A stretch of 64,000 nt of DNA. Source: an uncultured Mediterraneibacter sp. Its GTDB lineage: Bacteria; Bacillota; Clostridia; Lachnospirales; Lachnospiraceae. The translations under genes and the position numbers were made by a program. The DNA lies in assembly GCA_944376695.1 (NCBI GenBank), contig CALWDM010000004.1:1-64000 (forward strand), in the 5' to 3' direction. The notes under the pieces were generated by a model, which did not search any database, had not been told where the DNA came from, and worked only from the letters and a program-made list of their open reading frames with translations. Positions 45,303 to 53,812 of the stretch are shown here, in pieces (the stretch's first letter is position 1; each line of letters opens with the position of its first letter).

Positions 45303-46148
45303 TTGAATTGGCTGGATAAATTAGAGAGGAAACTGGGACGTTTTGCAATACCGAACCTGACTGTCTATCTGCTTGCCGGTTATATAATTGGTTTTGGAGT
45401 ATGGCTTCTGATGCCGGAACTTCTGGGATGGCTTACGCTGGAACCGGCTCTGGTCGTAAGGGGGCAGGTATGGCGGCTGATCTCATGGGTTCTCATACCG
45501 CCGACACGCTCTCCGGTCTCGCTGCTGTTTCTTGTGCTTTTGTATTATTCGCTGGGAACTGCGCTTGAGCACACCTGGGGGACGTTCCGCTATAATGTAT
45601 ATATTTTTTCCGGGCTGATCTTCACTGTGCTTGGCGTATTTATCCTCTATGGAGTATATTTTTTCGCATTTCACGTGGAACTGCCGCTCTCACTGGCGGG
45701 AATGGTCAGCACGAACTATATCACGATGTCTATCTTCCTTGCTTTTGCATCGATCTATCCGGATATGGAAGTATACCTGTATTTTATCCTTCCTGTCAGG
45801 ATGAAATGGATGGCGCTTGTATATGCGGCGATGGCGCTGTACTATTTTATCCGCGGGGGGATCGTCACCCGCGTGGCGATCGGGGCGTCGCTCCTGAACT
45901 TTGTGATTTTCTTCCTTTCTTCGCGGAATATGAGAAGATTTTCACCAAAGGAGAGAGCGCGCAAGGCTAAATTCAAACGGCAGTCCGCGCCCCATATGAA
46001 CTATTCCAACGGGGCGAAGCACCGGTGTGCGGTGTGCGGGAGGACTGAGCTGGACGATCCCTGTCTGGAGTTCCGTTTCTGTTCCAAATGCAACGGGAAT
46101 TACGAGTACTGCCAGGACCATCTGTTTACGCATGAACATGTGAAATAG
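45303..46148 (+). CDS. Rhomboid-like membrane protein with C-terminal zinc ribbon
   Basis: The 281 residues start at TTG, 10 bases after AAGGAG. Six hydrophobic segments follow the rhomboid-like plan: VRGQVWRLISWVLIPP (the W-R motif), LLYYSLGTALEHTWGTFRYNVYIF and a late helix VAIGASLLNFVIFFL. No GxSG serine motif is visible, so proteolysis is doubtful and a Derlin-like role is more plausible. The tail adds CAVCGRTELDDPCLEF, CSKCNGNYEYC and HLFTHEH, a Cys/His zinc-binding module. Function unknown. The gene is monocistronic before pyk. Confidence 0.7.
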   Translation: MNWLDKLERKLGRFAIPNLTVYLLAGYIIGFGVWLLMPELLGWLTLEPALVVRGQVWRLISWVLIPPTRSPVSLLFLVLLYYSLGTALEHTWGTFRYNVYIFSGLIFTVLGVFILYGVYFFAFHVELPLSLAGMVSTNYITMSIFLAFASIYPDMEVYLYFILPVRMKWMALVYAAMALYYFIRGGIVTRVAIGASLLNFVIFFLSSRNMRRFSPKERARKAKFKRQSAPHMNYSNGAKHRCAVCGRTELDDPCLEFRFCSKCNGNYEYCQDHLFTHEHVK

Positions 46149-46265
46149 GCTGGTTTTCAGAACGGCAGCCCGGATTTGCACTTGACAGCGTTGATAAAGC
46201 GGACGCGATAAGCATCTGCTTTTATTATTTAAGAATGCTTATTAAAAAGGAGAGTATCAGAACTG

Positions 46266-47702
46266 ATGAAAAAGACAAAAGTTGTTTGCACCATGGGACC
46301 TAATACGAATGACAGAGGGCTGATGAAAAAGCTGATAGAAAACGGCATGGACGTGGCCCGGTTCAATTTTTCACACGGCGACCACGAGGAGCAGAAGGGG
46401 AGGATGGATCTGCTCAAAGAGCTGAGAGCCGAACTTCATACGAACACGGCGATCCTTCTTGACACAAAAGGTCCGGAGATCCGTACGGGAGTGCTGAAAG
46501 ACGGGAAGAAAATCACTCTGGAAACAGGCGCTCAGTTTACCCTGACAGTGGATGATATCGTGGGTGACCAGAACAGAGTATCCATAACCTATGGCGGACT
46601 TGTACAGGATGTGGATGCAGGCAAGCTGATCCTGATCGACGACGGTCTGATTGGTCTTAAGGTAGTCTCCAAAACTGACAGGGATATTGTATGTGAGGTT
46701 GTCAATGGCGGTGAGCTTGGTGAGAAGAAGGGAGTGAATGTGCCGAACGTGGCAGTGCGTCTTCCGGCCATCACAGAGAAGGATAAAGACGATATCCGTT
46801 TCGGAGTGGAGCAGGGGATCGATTTTATTGCTGCTTCTTTTGTGAGAAATGCGGAATGTGTGCTTGAGATCAAGGCCTATTTAAAAGAACTCGGGGCTCC
46901 TTATATCCCGATCATCGCGAAGATAGAGAATGCGGAAGGCATTAAAAATATCGATGAGATCATCCGCGCGGCGGACGGCATTATGGTTGCCCGCGGCGAC
47001 CTCGGAGTAGAGATCCCGGCCGAGGAAGTGCCGTATCTGCAGAAAATGCTGATACAGAAGTGCAACAGCAACTTTAAAACAGTCATCACCGCTACGCAGA
47101 TGCTGGATTCCATGATGCGTAACCCCCGCCCCACAAGAGCGGAAGTGACGGACGTTGCCAATGCGGTGTATGACGGTACCGACGCTGTAATGCTTTCCGG
47201 TGAGACTGCGCAGGGCAAGTATCCGCTGGAAGCGCTCCAGATGATGGTGCATATCATCGAGAGCACGGAGCAGCATCTGGATTATGAAACAATGCTGGAC
47301 AAGACAGGCGGCCACCTGAAGAGAGGACTGGACAGTGCGGTTGGCTATTCTTCCGTGCTGGCCGCTTCAAACCTGAATGCAAAATGCATCATTACGCCTT
47401 CTGTCTCAGGGGCTACTACGAGAGTGGTATCCAACCTGAGACCGAGACAGCTTATTCTTGGAGTTACTCCGAACGAGAGGACATTAAGAAGGATGTCTAT
47501 CTACTGGGGAGTAGTCCCGATCAAGTCCAGGGAGTTCAACACGACAGATGACATCTGTGACGGAGCGATCGAGCTGGCAAAGGTAAAACAGTATGTGGAG
47601 ACAGGAGATATCGTGGTGCTCACAGCGGGCATTCCTTCTCCGAACGTGAAGCAGGAGCGAAGCGCGGCAAGCAATATGATGAGGATCGCGACAGTAGATT
47701 GA
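46266..47702 (+). CDS. pyk: Pyruvate kinase
   Basis: This is the last glycolytic enzyme, making ATP and pyruvate from phosphoenolpyruvate. The 478 residues start MKKTKVVCTMGPNTNDRGLM and include DTKGPEIRTGVL, IIAKIENAEGIKN, the signature MVARGDLGVEIPAEEVP and ITATQMLDSMM. It is the short form without the C-terminal PEP-utiliser domain found in Bacillus Pyk. GGAG precedes the ATG. A TTGACA lies at 46182 with only a weak -10. A 13-bp perfect terminator follows. Confidence 0.96.
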   Translation: MKKTKVVCTMGPNTNDRGLMKKLIENGMDVARFNFSHGDHEEQKGRMDLLKELRAELHTNTAILLDTKGPEIRTGVLKDGKKITLETGAQFTLTVDDIVGDQNRVSITYGGLVQDVDAGKLILIDDGLIGLKVVSKTDRDIVCEVVNGGELGEKKGVNVPNVAVRLPAITEKDKDDIRFGVEQGIDFIAASFVRNAECVLEIKAYLKELGAPYIPIIAKIENAEGIKNIDEIIRAADGIMVARGDLGVEIPAEEVPYLQKMLIQKCNSNFKTVITATQMLDSMMRNPRPTRAEVTDVANAVYDGTDAVMLSGETAQGKYPLEALQMMVHIIESTEQHLDYETMLDKTGGHLKRGLDSAVGYSSVLAASNLNAKCIITPSVSGATTRVVSNLRPRQLILGVTPNERTLRRMSIYWGVVPIKSREFNTTDDICDGAIELAKVKQYVETGDIVVLTAGIPSPNVKQERSAASNMMRIATVD

Positions 47703-47750
47703 AAAGAAATGCTCCGTCTTCCTGATATTTAAATACAGAAGTTTTTCATT

Positions 47751-47789
47751 CCCGCGGGAAATGCCGGCATGCCATTTCCCGCGGGTTTT
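47751..47789 (+). terminator. pyk terminator
   Basis: CCCGCGGGAAATG (47751-47763) and CATTTCCCGCGGG (47773-47785) form a perfect 13-bp stem, followed by TTTT. Confidence 0.85.
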
Positions 47790-47805
47790 GTATATAAAAT
47801 AGGTG

Positions 47806-47834
47806 TTGACAGCGCAGTGGAAGTGTAATATAGT
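47806..47834 (+). promoter_or_regulatory. Promoter of the TrmB-lysA pair
   Basis: TTGACA (47806-47811), 17 bp, TATAGT (47829-47834). Confidence 0.75.
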
Positions 47835-47881
47835 GTTCCTGAAAAGAACTACTAAAATCAATTCGATGAAAGAGGAAACGT

Positions 47882-48598
47882 ATGGAGGATCACAGGGCAT
47901 CTGAATATCTGATGCATTTTGGACTCTCAAGGCAGGAAGCTCTTGTCTATGAGAGACTCATTAAAGGGGGGAAACAGACAGGATATGAGATCGCCAGGGA
48001 TACGGGAATATCCAGATCTAATGCCTATACATCTCTCGCAGCTCTTGTGGAAAAGGGCGCAGCTTACCTTGTGGAGGAATCCGCCAGAAAATATATCCCG
48101 GTCCGTCCGGAGGAATTCTGCGGGAACAGGATTCGCAGGCTGGAGGAAGAAAAGCGCTGGCTGTGCCTGAATCTGCCTCGCGGGGAATCAGAAGAGGAGG
48201 GGTATATCACAGTAGATGGCGAGGAAAATATCCGGGACAGGATATGCTGTCTTCTGGACAGCGCTGAGGAAAGAGTCTATCTTTCCTGTTCGTCGGCATG
48301 TCTGGAACAACTGAAAAAACCTCTGTGCCATCTGGCGGAAAGAGGAAGAAAGATCGTGCTCATTACTGACAGCGAGTTTTCTTTTGAGGGCGCGCTTGTG
48401 TACGTGACAGAGGCAAAGGAAAGCCAGATCGGGTTGATTACTGATTCCAGGTATGTGCTGTCCGGTGAGTATGGACCCGGCAGTATGAATACATGCCTGT
48501 ATTCGGGTCAGAAAAATTTTGTAAAGCTTTTTAAGACTGCTCTGGCAAATGAGATCGAGCTTATAAAGATACGAAAAGGAGAAAAAGAAAATGGATAA
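47882..48598 (+). CDS. TrmB-family transcriptional regulator
   Basis: The 238 residues contain an N-terminal winged helix (YLMHFGLSRQEALVYERLI; GYEIARDTGISRSNAYTSLAALVEKGAAY), which is the TrmB/MarR-like fold, and a C-terminal PLD-like sensor region (VYLSCSSACLEQLKKPL; GLITDSRYVLSGE). The stop overlaps the lysA start by 8 bases, so regulator and enzyme are translationally coupled. That suggests control linked to lysine or diaminopimelate metabolism, though no operator or ligand can be read from the sequence. TrmB proteins more often regulate sugar genes. Confidence 0.8.
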   Translation: MEDHRASEYLMHFGLSRQEALVYERLIKGGKQTGYEIARDTGISRSNAYTSLAALVEKGAAYLVEESARKYIPVRPEEFCGNRIRRLEEEKRWLCLNLPRGESEEEGYITVDGEENIRDRICCLLDSAEERVYLSCSSACLEQLKKPLCHLAERGRKIVLITDSEFSFEGALVYVTEAKESQIGLITDSRYVLSGEYGPGSMNTCLYSGQKNFVKLFKTALANEIELIKIRKGEKENG

Positions 48599-49865
48599 AA
48601 AACCGTTTGTTACAAAGGAACAGATCGAAGAGATCGTGAAGACATACCCAACGCCTTTCTATCTCTATGACGAGAAGGGGATCAGGGAGAATGCGAAAGC
48701 GTTGAGAGAGGCATTTTCATGGAATGATGGATATAAGGAATATTTTGCGGTCAAGGCAACTCCCAATCCGTTCCTGATCCGGATCTTAAAGGAGTATGGC
48801 TGCGGCTGCGACTGTTCTTCCTATACGGAACTCATGCTCTCTGACGCGATAGATATCAGAGGGGAGGATATTATGTTCTCGTCCAATGATACGCCGGCAG
48901 AGGACTTTGCCCTGGCGGCGAAGCTGGGCGCTGTCATCAACCTGGATGATATTACCCATATCGATTTTCTGGAGAAGACGATCGGATATATCCCGGAGAC
49001 AATCAGCTGCCGTTACAATCCGGGCGGACTGTTCAAGATCAGCAATGATATTATGGACAATCCGGGGGACGCGAAGTATGGGATGACAGCGGAGCAGATA
49101 CTGGAGGCATATAAGCTCCTGAAGAGCAAGGGGGCAAAAGAGTTTGGGCTCCATGCGTTTCTCGCCAGCAACACAGTGACCAACGACTATTATCCGATGC
49201 TCGCGAAGGTGCTCTTTGAGCAGGCGGTGCGCCTGTCGAAAGAGGCGGGGGTGCATATTAAGTTTATCAATCTTTCCGGCGGTATCGGGATCCCGTACAG
49301 ACCGGACCAGGAGCCAAATGATATCCGCGTGATCGGCGAAGGCGTAAGAAAGGTGTATGAGGAAGTGCTTGTCCCGGCAGGTATGGGGGATGTGGCGATC
49401 TACACAGAACTCGGACGCTATATGATGGGGCCCTATGGGTGCCTTGTGACAAAAGCGATCCATGAGAAACATACCTATAAAGACTACATCGGTGTGGACG
49501 CCTGCGCGGTCAATCTGATGCGCCCGGCAATGTACGGCGCGTATCACCATATTACTGTATCCGGCAGAGAGGATGCTCCCTGCGTCCATAAATATGATGT
49601 GACAGGCTCCCTGTGTGAAAACAATGACAAATTTGCGATCGACCGTATGCTCCCGGAGATCGGGACAGGTGATTATCTTGTGATTCACGATACAGGCGCG
49701 CACGGGTTTGCGATGGGATATAACTATAACGGCAAGCTGAAATCAGCGGAGCTTCTCCTGAAAGAGGACGGCAGTGTGCAGCTGATCCGCCGTGCGGAGA
49801 AACCGTCGGATTATTTCGCTACATTCGACTGCTTTGAAATTGGGAAGAAACTGCTCGGGAAGTAG
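48591..49865 (+). CDS. lysA: Diaminopimelate decarboxylase
   Basis: A PLP fold-type III enzyme that makes lysine from meso-diaminopimelate. The 424 residues start MDKKPFVTKEQIEEIVKTYP; the PLP lysine lies in KEYFAVKATPNPFL, GSxGGG-type phosphate binding is seen as INLSGGIGIPY, and CGCDCSSYTEL, YTELGRYMMGPYG and DTGAHGFAMGYNYNGK (substrate Tyr) fit the family. GGAG lies inside the preceding gene. Relative to classical LysA the sequence belongs to a divergent Clostridial group, so activity on a related D-amino acid or polyamine precursor cannot be fully excluded. Confidence 0.85.
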   Translation: MDKKPFVTKEQIEEIVKTYPTPFYLYDEKGIRENAKALREAFSWNDGYKEYFAVKATPNPFLIRILKEYGCGCDCSSYTELMLSDAIDIRGEDIMFSSNDTPAEDFALAAKLGAVINLDDITHIDFLEKTIGYIPETISCRYNPGGLFKISNDIMDNPGDAKYGMTAEQILEAYKLLKSKGAKEFGLHAFLASNTVTNDYYPMLAKVLFEQAVRLSKEAGVHIKFINLSGGIGIPYRPDQEPNDIRVIGEGVRKVYEEVLVPAGMGDVAIYTELGRYMMGPYGCLVTKAIHEKHTYKDYIGVDACAVNLMRPAMYGAYHHITVSGREDAPCVHKYDVTGSLCENNDKFAIDRMLPEIGTGDYLVIHDTGAHGFAMGYNYNGKLKSAELLLKEDGSVQLIRRAEKPSDYFATFDCFEIGKKLLGK

Positions 49866-49931
49866 AAAAATGTTGCAATGAGATATTACTGGTGATATAA
49901 TGAAATCCGGCTTCCACAGGAAGCCGGGCGT

Positions 49932-50011
49932 GCCGCTGTGGCGGAATTGGCAGACGCACTTGACTCAAAATCAAGCGGGAAACCGTGCCGGTTCGAGTCC
50001 GGCCAGCGGCA
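49932..50011 (+). tRNA. tRNA-Leu (anticodon CAA)
   Basis: A class II tRNA. The acceptor arms GCCGCTG (49932-49938) and CAGCGGC (50004-50010) pair fully, with discriminator A at 50011. The anticodon stem CTTGA/TCAAG encloses loop CTCAAAA, giving anticodon CAA at 49966-49968 (reads UUG). The long variable arm and T-arm GCCGGTTCGAGTCCGGC are present. CCA is not encoded. Confidence 0.96.
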
Positions 50012-50022
50012 TTTACAGGTTT

Positions 50023-50055
50023 GGCTTCTCAGCTTTTCGGCTGGGGAGCCTTTTT
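50023..50055 (+). terminator. tRNA-Leu terminator
   Basis: GGCTTCTCAGC (50023-50033) pairs with GCTGGGGAGCC (50040-50050), then TTTTT. Confidence 0.85.
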
Positions 50056-50117
50056 ATAATGTGGTATCTTTGAGGTTGATGTTTAAGGAACGTAATGTCC
50101 GAATGGAGGGAAAGCAT

Positions 50118-50822
50118 ATGTTTCAGGACAAGACTGCTGTGGTCACAGGCGGGGCCCAGGGAATCGGAAAGTGTATTGCAGATGAATTTCGCAGGAACGG
50201 AGCCCATGTCTGCGTGATCGATATCCGGGAAAATGGATTCTTTACGGGGGATCTCTCGAAGAAAGAGGATATGGAGCAGTTTGCCGGTCAGGTGATCCGC
50301 AGCTATGGAAAAGTAGACTATCTGGTCAACAATGCCCTTCCGCTGATGAAGGGGATCGATGACTGCACTTACGAGGAATTTAATTATGCACTGCGGGTGG
50401 GCGTGACTGCGCCCTTTTATCTCACGAAACTGTTCTTGCCGTATTTTGCGCCCGGGGCGGCGGTCGTGAATATCTCTTCTTCCCGGGACCGGATGAGCCA
50501 GCCTCAGACGGAGAGTTATACTGCTGCCAAGGGCGGGATCACGGCTCTCACACATGCGCTTGCCGTCAGCCTGGCAGGGCGGGTGAGGGTGAATTCCATC
50601 TCGCCCGGCTGGATAGACACTGCGTATACACAGTACAGCGGACCGGACGCGGACCAGCAGCCGGCGGGGCGCGTGGGCAATCCAATGGATATCGCCAACA
50701 TGGTGCTGTATCTCTGCTCGGATAAGGCGGGATTCATTACCGGGGAGAATATCTGTATTGACGGCGGGATGACCCGGCAGATGATCTACCATGGGAATTT
50801 TGGGTGGTCGCTGGAAGGATGA
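50118..50822 (+). CDS. Short-chain dehydrogenase/reductase
   Basis: The 234-residue NAD(P)-dependent SDR has the cofactor motif TGGAQGIGK near the N-terminus, the strand motif YLVNNA (NNAG-like), catalytic Ser in VVNISSSRDRM and the YxxxK motif SYTAAKGG, and ends ITGENICIDGGMTRQMIY. ATG 50118 follows GGAGGG; longer frames run into the tRNA gene and are not coding. The Asp in VCVIDIREN after the third strand suggests preference for NAD. Substrate unknown; no pathway partner is adjacent. Confidence 0.85.
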   Translation: MFQDKTAVVTGGAQGIGKCIADEFRRNGAHVCVIDIRENGFFTGDLSKKEDMEQFAGQVIRSYGKVDYLVNNALPLMKGIDDCTYEEFNYALRVGVTAPFYLTKLFLPYFAPGAAVVNISSSRDRMSQPQTESYTAAKGGITALTHALAVSLAGRVRVNSISPGWIDTAYTQYSGPDADQQPAGRVGNPMDIANMVLYLCSDKAGFITGENICIDGGMTRQMIYHGNFGWSLEG

Positions 50823-50988
50823 GGCGGACAGAAGAAACCAGGGAATGGGGAATATGGTAAATTTTGTATACATGTATGCATGCAATAAGGACTTGTGCTT
50901 GCCATTTTTGACAGAAAATGTTATGGTTAAATTGTATCAGTATCTATATCCATAAATAATTAATAAGGTCAAGGAGGGAAGTACACAG

Positions 50989-52824
50989 GTGATAAAAAGA
51001 AACAAATTACTGGTATGCACGCTTGCCATATCTTTGGTACTGGCTTTGATGCCGGGAGTGACAAGCCGGGCGGCTGAGGCAGAGGGGGAGCCGGAAGCCT
51101 CGGCGTCAGAACTTCAGGACGAAAATATCCAGCGTCTTGAAGAGGTTACAGCAGTGGATGAGGATGGAACGATCCGCGAGATCGATGATGAAAAAGGGAT
51201 AGTTGATGAGGCGGACGGAGCGGACAGGATCACTTTATTCTCAATGCGCTCCTTCAGCCCTAAGGTAGTAAATTTCAATACCAAAGGAAACGCAGTTACA
51301 AATTATACTGACGAGATCAATGGGATTTCCGGGTATACAAACGGCGCCTTTGGCGCGGATGCCGCGTATTTGGGCACAACGCCTGACGGGAAGATACGCT
51401 TTATGCTTTCCGGAGTGACTGGTACGGTCGATGCCTCAGAAGTGGAACTGGCAGACTATCGTGCGGTAGCAGATCGTGTAAGTTATTATACGGTGTCGTC
51501 AGGGAGGCTGATCCATTACATATCCCAGAATCTGGAGACGGCACCCGCGTCTGCGATAAATAACGGTTCTGCGCCGTCTTATCTGAGTGAAGGCGGAAAA
51601 TATTACAGCTATGACGGACATTACTTTTATACAGATTATAATGTAATGCTTGAGGATTATCAGAAAGGAACAAACGGTGCGTCAGCTGTAAATGCAGATC
51701 ACCCGTTTTATAATTATTTCCAGTTTCTGGATATGAATCTATCTACAGGTTATACAGGGGAAGAGCTGGACAGTATCCTGAGCGCGGCGATGACCAACGC
51801 AGGAGTGGCGCCGTCATCTTCGAAGCTGACAGGAACAGGCAGGAGTTTTGTAAAATATCAGGATATATACTCTGTAAATGCACTGCTGTCCCTCGGGATC
51901 GCGATCAATGAGAGCGCGTGGGGGACGAGCAGCATCTGCCTGACAAAAAATAATATTTTCGGGCTGAACGCGGTAGACAGTTCTCCAAATGATGCATATG
52001 CTTTTCCGGATATTGACGACTGTATCCGTGAATTTATGAATTATCAGATGGCAAATGCATATCTCAAAGACGGAAAGGCATCGAATCATGGAGAATATCT
52101 TGGCAATAAAGGCGGAGGCATCAATGTAAGCTATGCGTCTGATCCGTACTGGGGAGAGAAGGCGGCAGCACATGCCTGGAATCTTGATACGCTCGGCGGC
52201 GGCAGAGATTATCTCAGCGGGACTGGCGGAGCAGAGGATCCGGTGACACCGCCTCCAACGACCGAAGGATCGACAACACCACCGCCGGAAACGGAGGAAT
52301 CAACGACACCGCCGCCAACAATAGAAGAACCAACAACACCGCCGCCGACAACAGAAGAACCGACGACACCGCCGCCAACGACGGGCGAAGCGGTGACATC
52401 TCCATCGGAGACAGTAGAACCGCCGACGAATGAGACAGTGACGGAATCACCGGAGACAGAGGAGCCGCCGAAAACAGAGGCTCCGTTGACGGACGAAACG
52501 GTGACGGAACCGCCTGTGGCAGAGGAGCCGCCGACAAATGAGACAGTGACGGCTGCGCCGCAGACTGAGACGGAGCCCTCTGGCGAAACAGCGGAAACGA
52601 CAGCGGAACCAAAAGCAAAACCGGCAGAGGTACAGACACAGCCGGCTAACAGCGCCGTGACGATAACGCCCAAGGCGGAGACGCAGCCGGCGGACACTGC
52701 GGCCAGAGCTCCGAAGACCGGCGACGCTGCAGATACAGCGCTGTGGATCGCGCTGGCCGGGGTGTCAGGGATGCTGCTGGTCACCGCAGTGTCAGTGAAT
52801 GCAGCGAAGAAAAGGAGAAAGTAA
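50989..52824 (+). CDS. Cell-wall-anchored glucosaminidase (GH73-like)
   Basis: The 611-residue surface protein starts at GTG behind AAGGAGGG. It has a signal peptide (about 1-29, ending TSRAAEA), an acidic linker, then a glucosaminidase domain about 250-410 (ALLSLGIAINESAWGTSSI with catalytic-type Glu308; KNNIFGLNAVDSSPNDAYAF; DPYWGEKAAAHAW). Residues about 415-570 are a Thr/Pro/Glu-rich wall-spanning stalk of TTPPPTTEEP-type repeats. The C-terminus has sorting motif APKTG at 574-578, a membrane helix and a KKRRK tail, so a sortase anchors it. It probably trims peptidoglycan. Confidence 0.88.
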   Translation: MIKRNKLLVCTLAISLVLALMPGVTSRAAEAEGEPEASASELQDENIQRLEEVTAVDEDGTIREIDDEKGIVDEADGADRITLFSMRSFSPKVVNFNTKGNAVTNYTDEINGISGYTNGAFGADAAYLGTTPDGKIRFMLSGVTGTVDASEVELADYRAVADRVSYYTVSSGRLIHYISQNLETAPASAINNGSAPSYLSEGGKYYSYDGHYFYTDYNVMLEDYQKGTNGASAVNADHPFYNYFQFLDMNLSTGYTGEELDSILSAAMTNAGVAPSSSKLTGTGRSFVKYQDIYSVNALLSLGIAINESAWGTSSICLTKNNIFGLNAVDSSPNDAYAFPDIDDCIREFMNYQMANAYLKDGKASNHGEYLGNKGGGINVSYASDPYWGEKAAAHAWNLDTLGGGRDYLSGTGGAEDPVTPPPTTEGSTTPPPETEESTTPPPTIEEPTTPPPTTEEPTTPPPTTGEAVTSPSETVEPPTNETVTESPETEEPPKTEAPLTDETVTEPPVAEEPPTNETVTAAPQTETEPSGETAETTAEPKAKPAEVQTQPANSAVTITPKAETQPADTAARAPKTGDAADTALWIALAGVSGMLLVTAVSVNAAKKRRK

Positions 52825-52890
52825 GCATATGTCGTATGCCATATGCGCGGAACTGATCAACATATTATGAATTTAGATACGTGATATCAG

Positions 52891-52933
52891 GGCTGCCGCC
52901 CTGCGTTTCGATAACGCAGGGCAGCAGCCTTTT
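52891..52933 (+). terminator. Terminator after the glucosaminidase gene
   Basis: GGCTGCCGCCCTGCGTT (52891-52907) pairs with AACGCAGGGCAGCAGCC (52913-52929, one bulge), then TTTT. Likely bidirectional, given the convergent HAD gene. Confidence 0.85.
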
Positions 52934-52974
52934 CAGTACGGAAGATATACATAAAGACCCGATTGGGGAAGTGT

Positions 52975-53595
52975 TTAAAGGAACATCTTGCAGAGATCGG
53001 AAAAACTGCGGATCCTCCTCTCCGCGTCCGGTACATCGCCGAATCCGTATTCCGCAAAGATGAACAGGATCCCCGCCTCCCGGCAGGCGTCGGCGTCACC
53101 CTGTGTATCGCCCACATATACCGGCTCTTTGAGCCCGTTCCTTTCCATCAGTATACGGAGAGTCTGGCCTTTGGATACCTGAGTCTCCCCAAAGCAGAGG
53201 TGGTCCCTGATATAGGACTCAAGACCGCCGCTCCTGACAGTTACTTCGATATATCCGCACTGGCAGTTGCTCACGATAAAGAGCGGGTACTTTTCAGCAA
53301 GTTTTTTGATTGTCTCGATGACCCCGTTATAGAAAATGCCCGGGTGATCTTTCAGATAAAGATTCTCCTGTTCCATGCAGATCGTGAGGAGACGTTCTTT
53401 CTCCTCTTCCGGCATGCCGGGGAAAAGGTCATTCCCGATCTCGGTCATTGTTTTCCCGAAAAGCCCGCTCAGGACTTCGGCGTCGATGGTGAGATCCAGG
53501 GAAGAGTTCTCGCGGATCGCCTGATTCCAGGAAGCTGCCACGGGATCTGTGGAGTCCCACAGCGTGCCGTCTATATCAAAAATAATTCCGTCCAT
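52975..53595 (-). CDS. HAD-family hydrolase, phosphoglycolate phosphatase-like
   Basis: The 206-residue HAD protein starts MDGIIFDIDGTLWDSTDPV (nucleophile and acid/base Asp pair). LFIVSNCQCGYIEV is motif II, VSKGQTL holds the motif III Lys, and PVYVGDTQGDADACREAG is motif IV. The cap is of subclass I. ATG at 53595 is 10 bases after AAAGGAG; a longer frame to 53634 lacks a site. It is on the minus strand between two plus-strand genes and forms no operon. The substrate cannot be read from sequence. Confidence 0.82.
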   Translation of the reverse strand: MDGIIFDIDGTLWDSTDPVAASWNQAIRENSSLDLTIDAEVLSGLFGKTMTEIGNDLFPGMPEEEKERLLTICMEQENLYLKDHPGIFYNGVIETIKKLAEKYPLFIVSNCQCGYIEVTVRSGGLESYIRDHLCFGETQVSKGQTLRILMERNGLKEPVYVGDTQGDADACREAGILFIFAEYGFGDVPDAERRIRSFSDLCKMFL

Positions 53596-53812
53596 AGTCT
53601 GGTCGCTCCTTTTAATTAAGATTTCCGGATACAAGTTATAATGAGCAGATAAAAAGCCGGCTTTCTGCGGTAACTTTCTGCCGCATTATAATACCACAAA
53701 ATCATCCTTTTAAAAAGAAGGTTTTTAGTGTATACTTTAGTAAGCTATGCGTGGTGCAGATTCCGGTGTGGATGGCTGCGGAAACTGAAGTTATAGACGG
53801 AGGATGATTTTG

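Noticed and set aside
46182..46212. pyk promoter
   Set aside because: TTGACA is present, but no good -10 is found at 16-18 bp (the best is GATAAG at 19), so I did not list it as a feature.
49938..50117. Extension of the SDR frame upstream into the tRNA-Leu gene
   Set aside because: The tRNA and its terminator occupy this stretch; GGAGGG sets the SDR start at 50118.
51814..52640. Pro-rich tandem DNA in the glucosaminidase gene considered as a CRISPR or satellite array
   Set aside because: Units are irregular, in frame and explained by the wall-spanning stalk; no CRISPR array or cas gene is present in the window.
52209..52784. Antisense frame rich in Gly/Val/Ser over the glucosaminidase stalk
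   Set aside because: It is the reverse reading of a Thr/Pro repeat; low complexity only.
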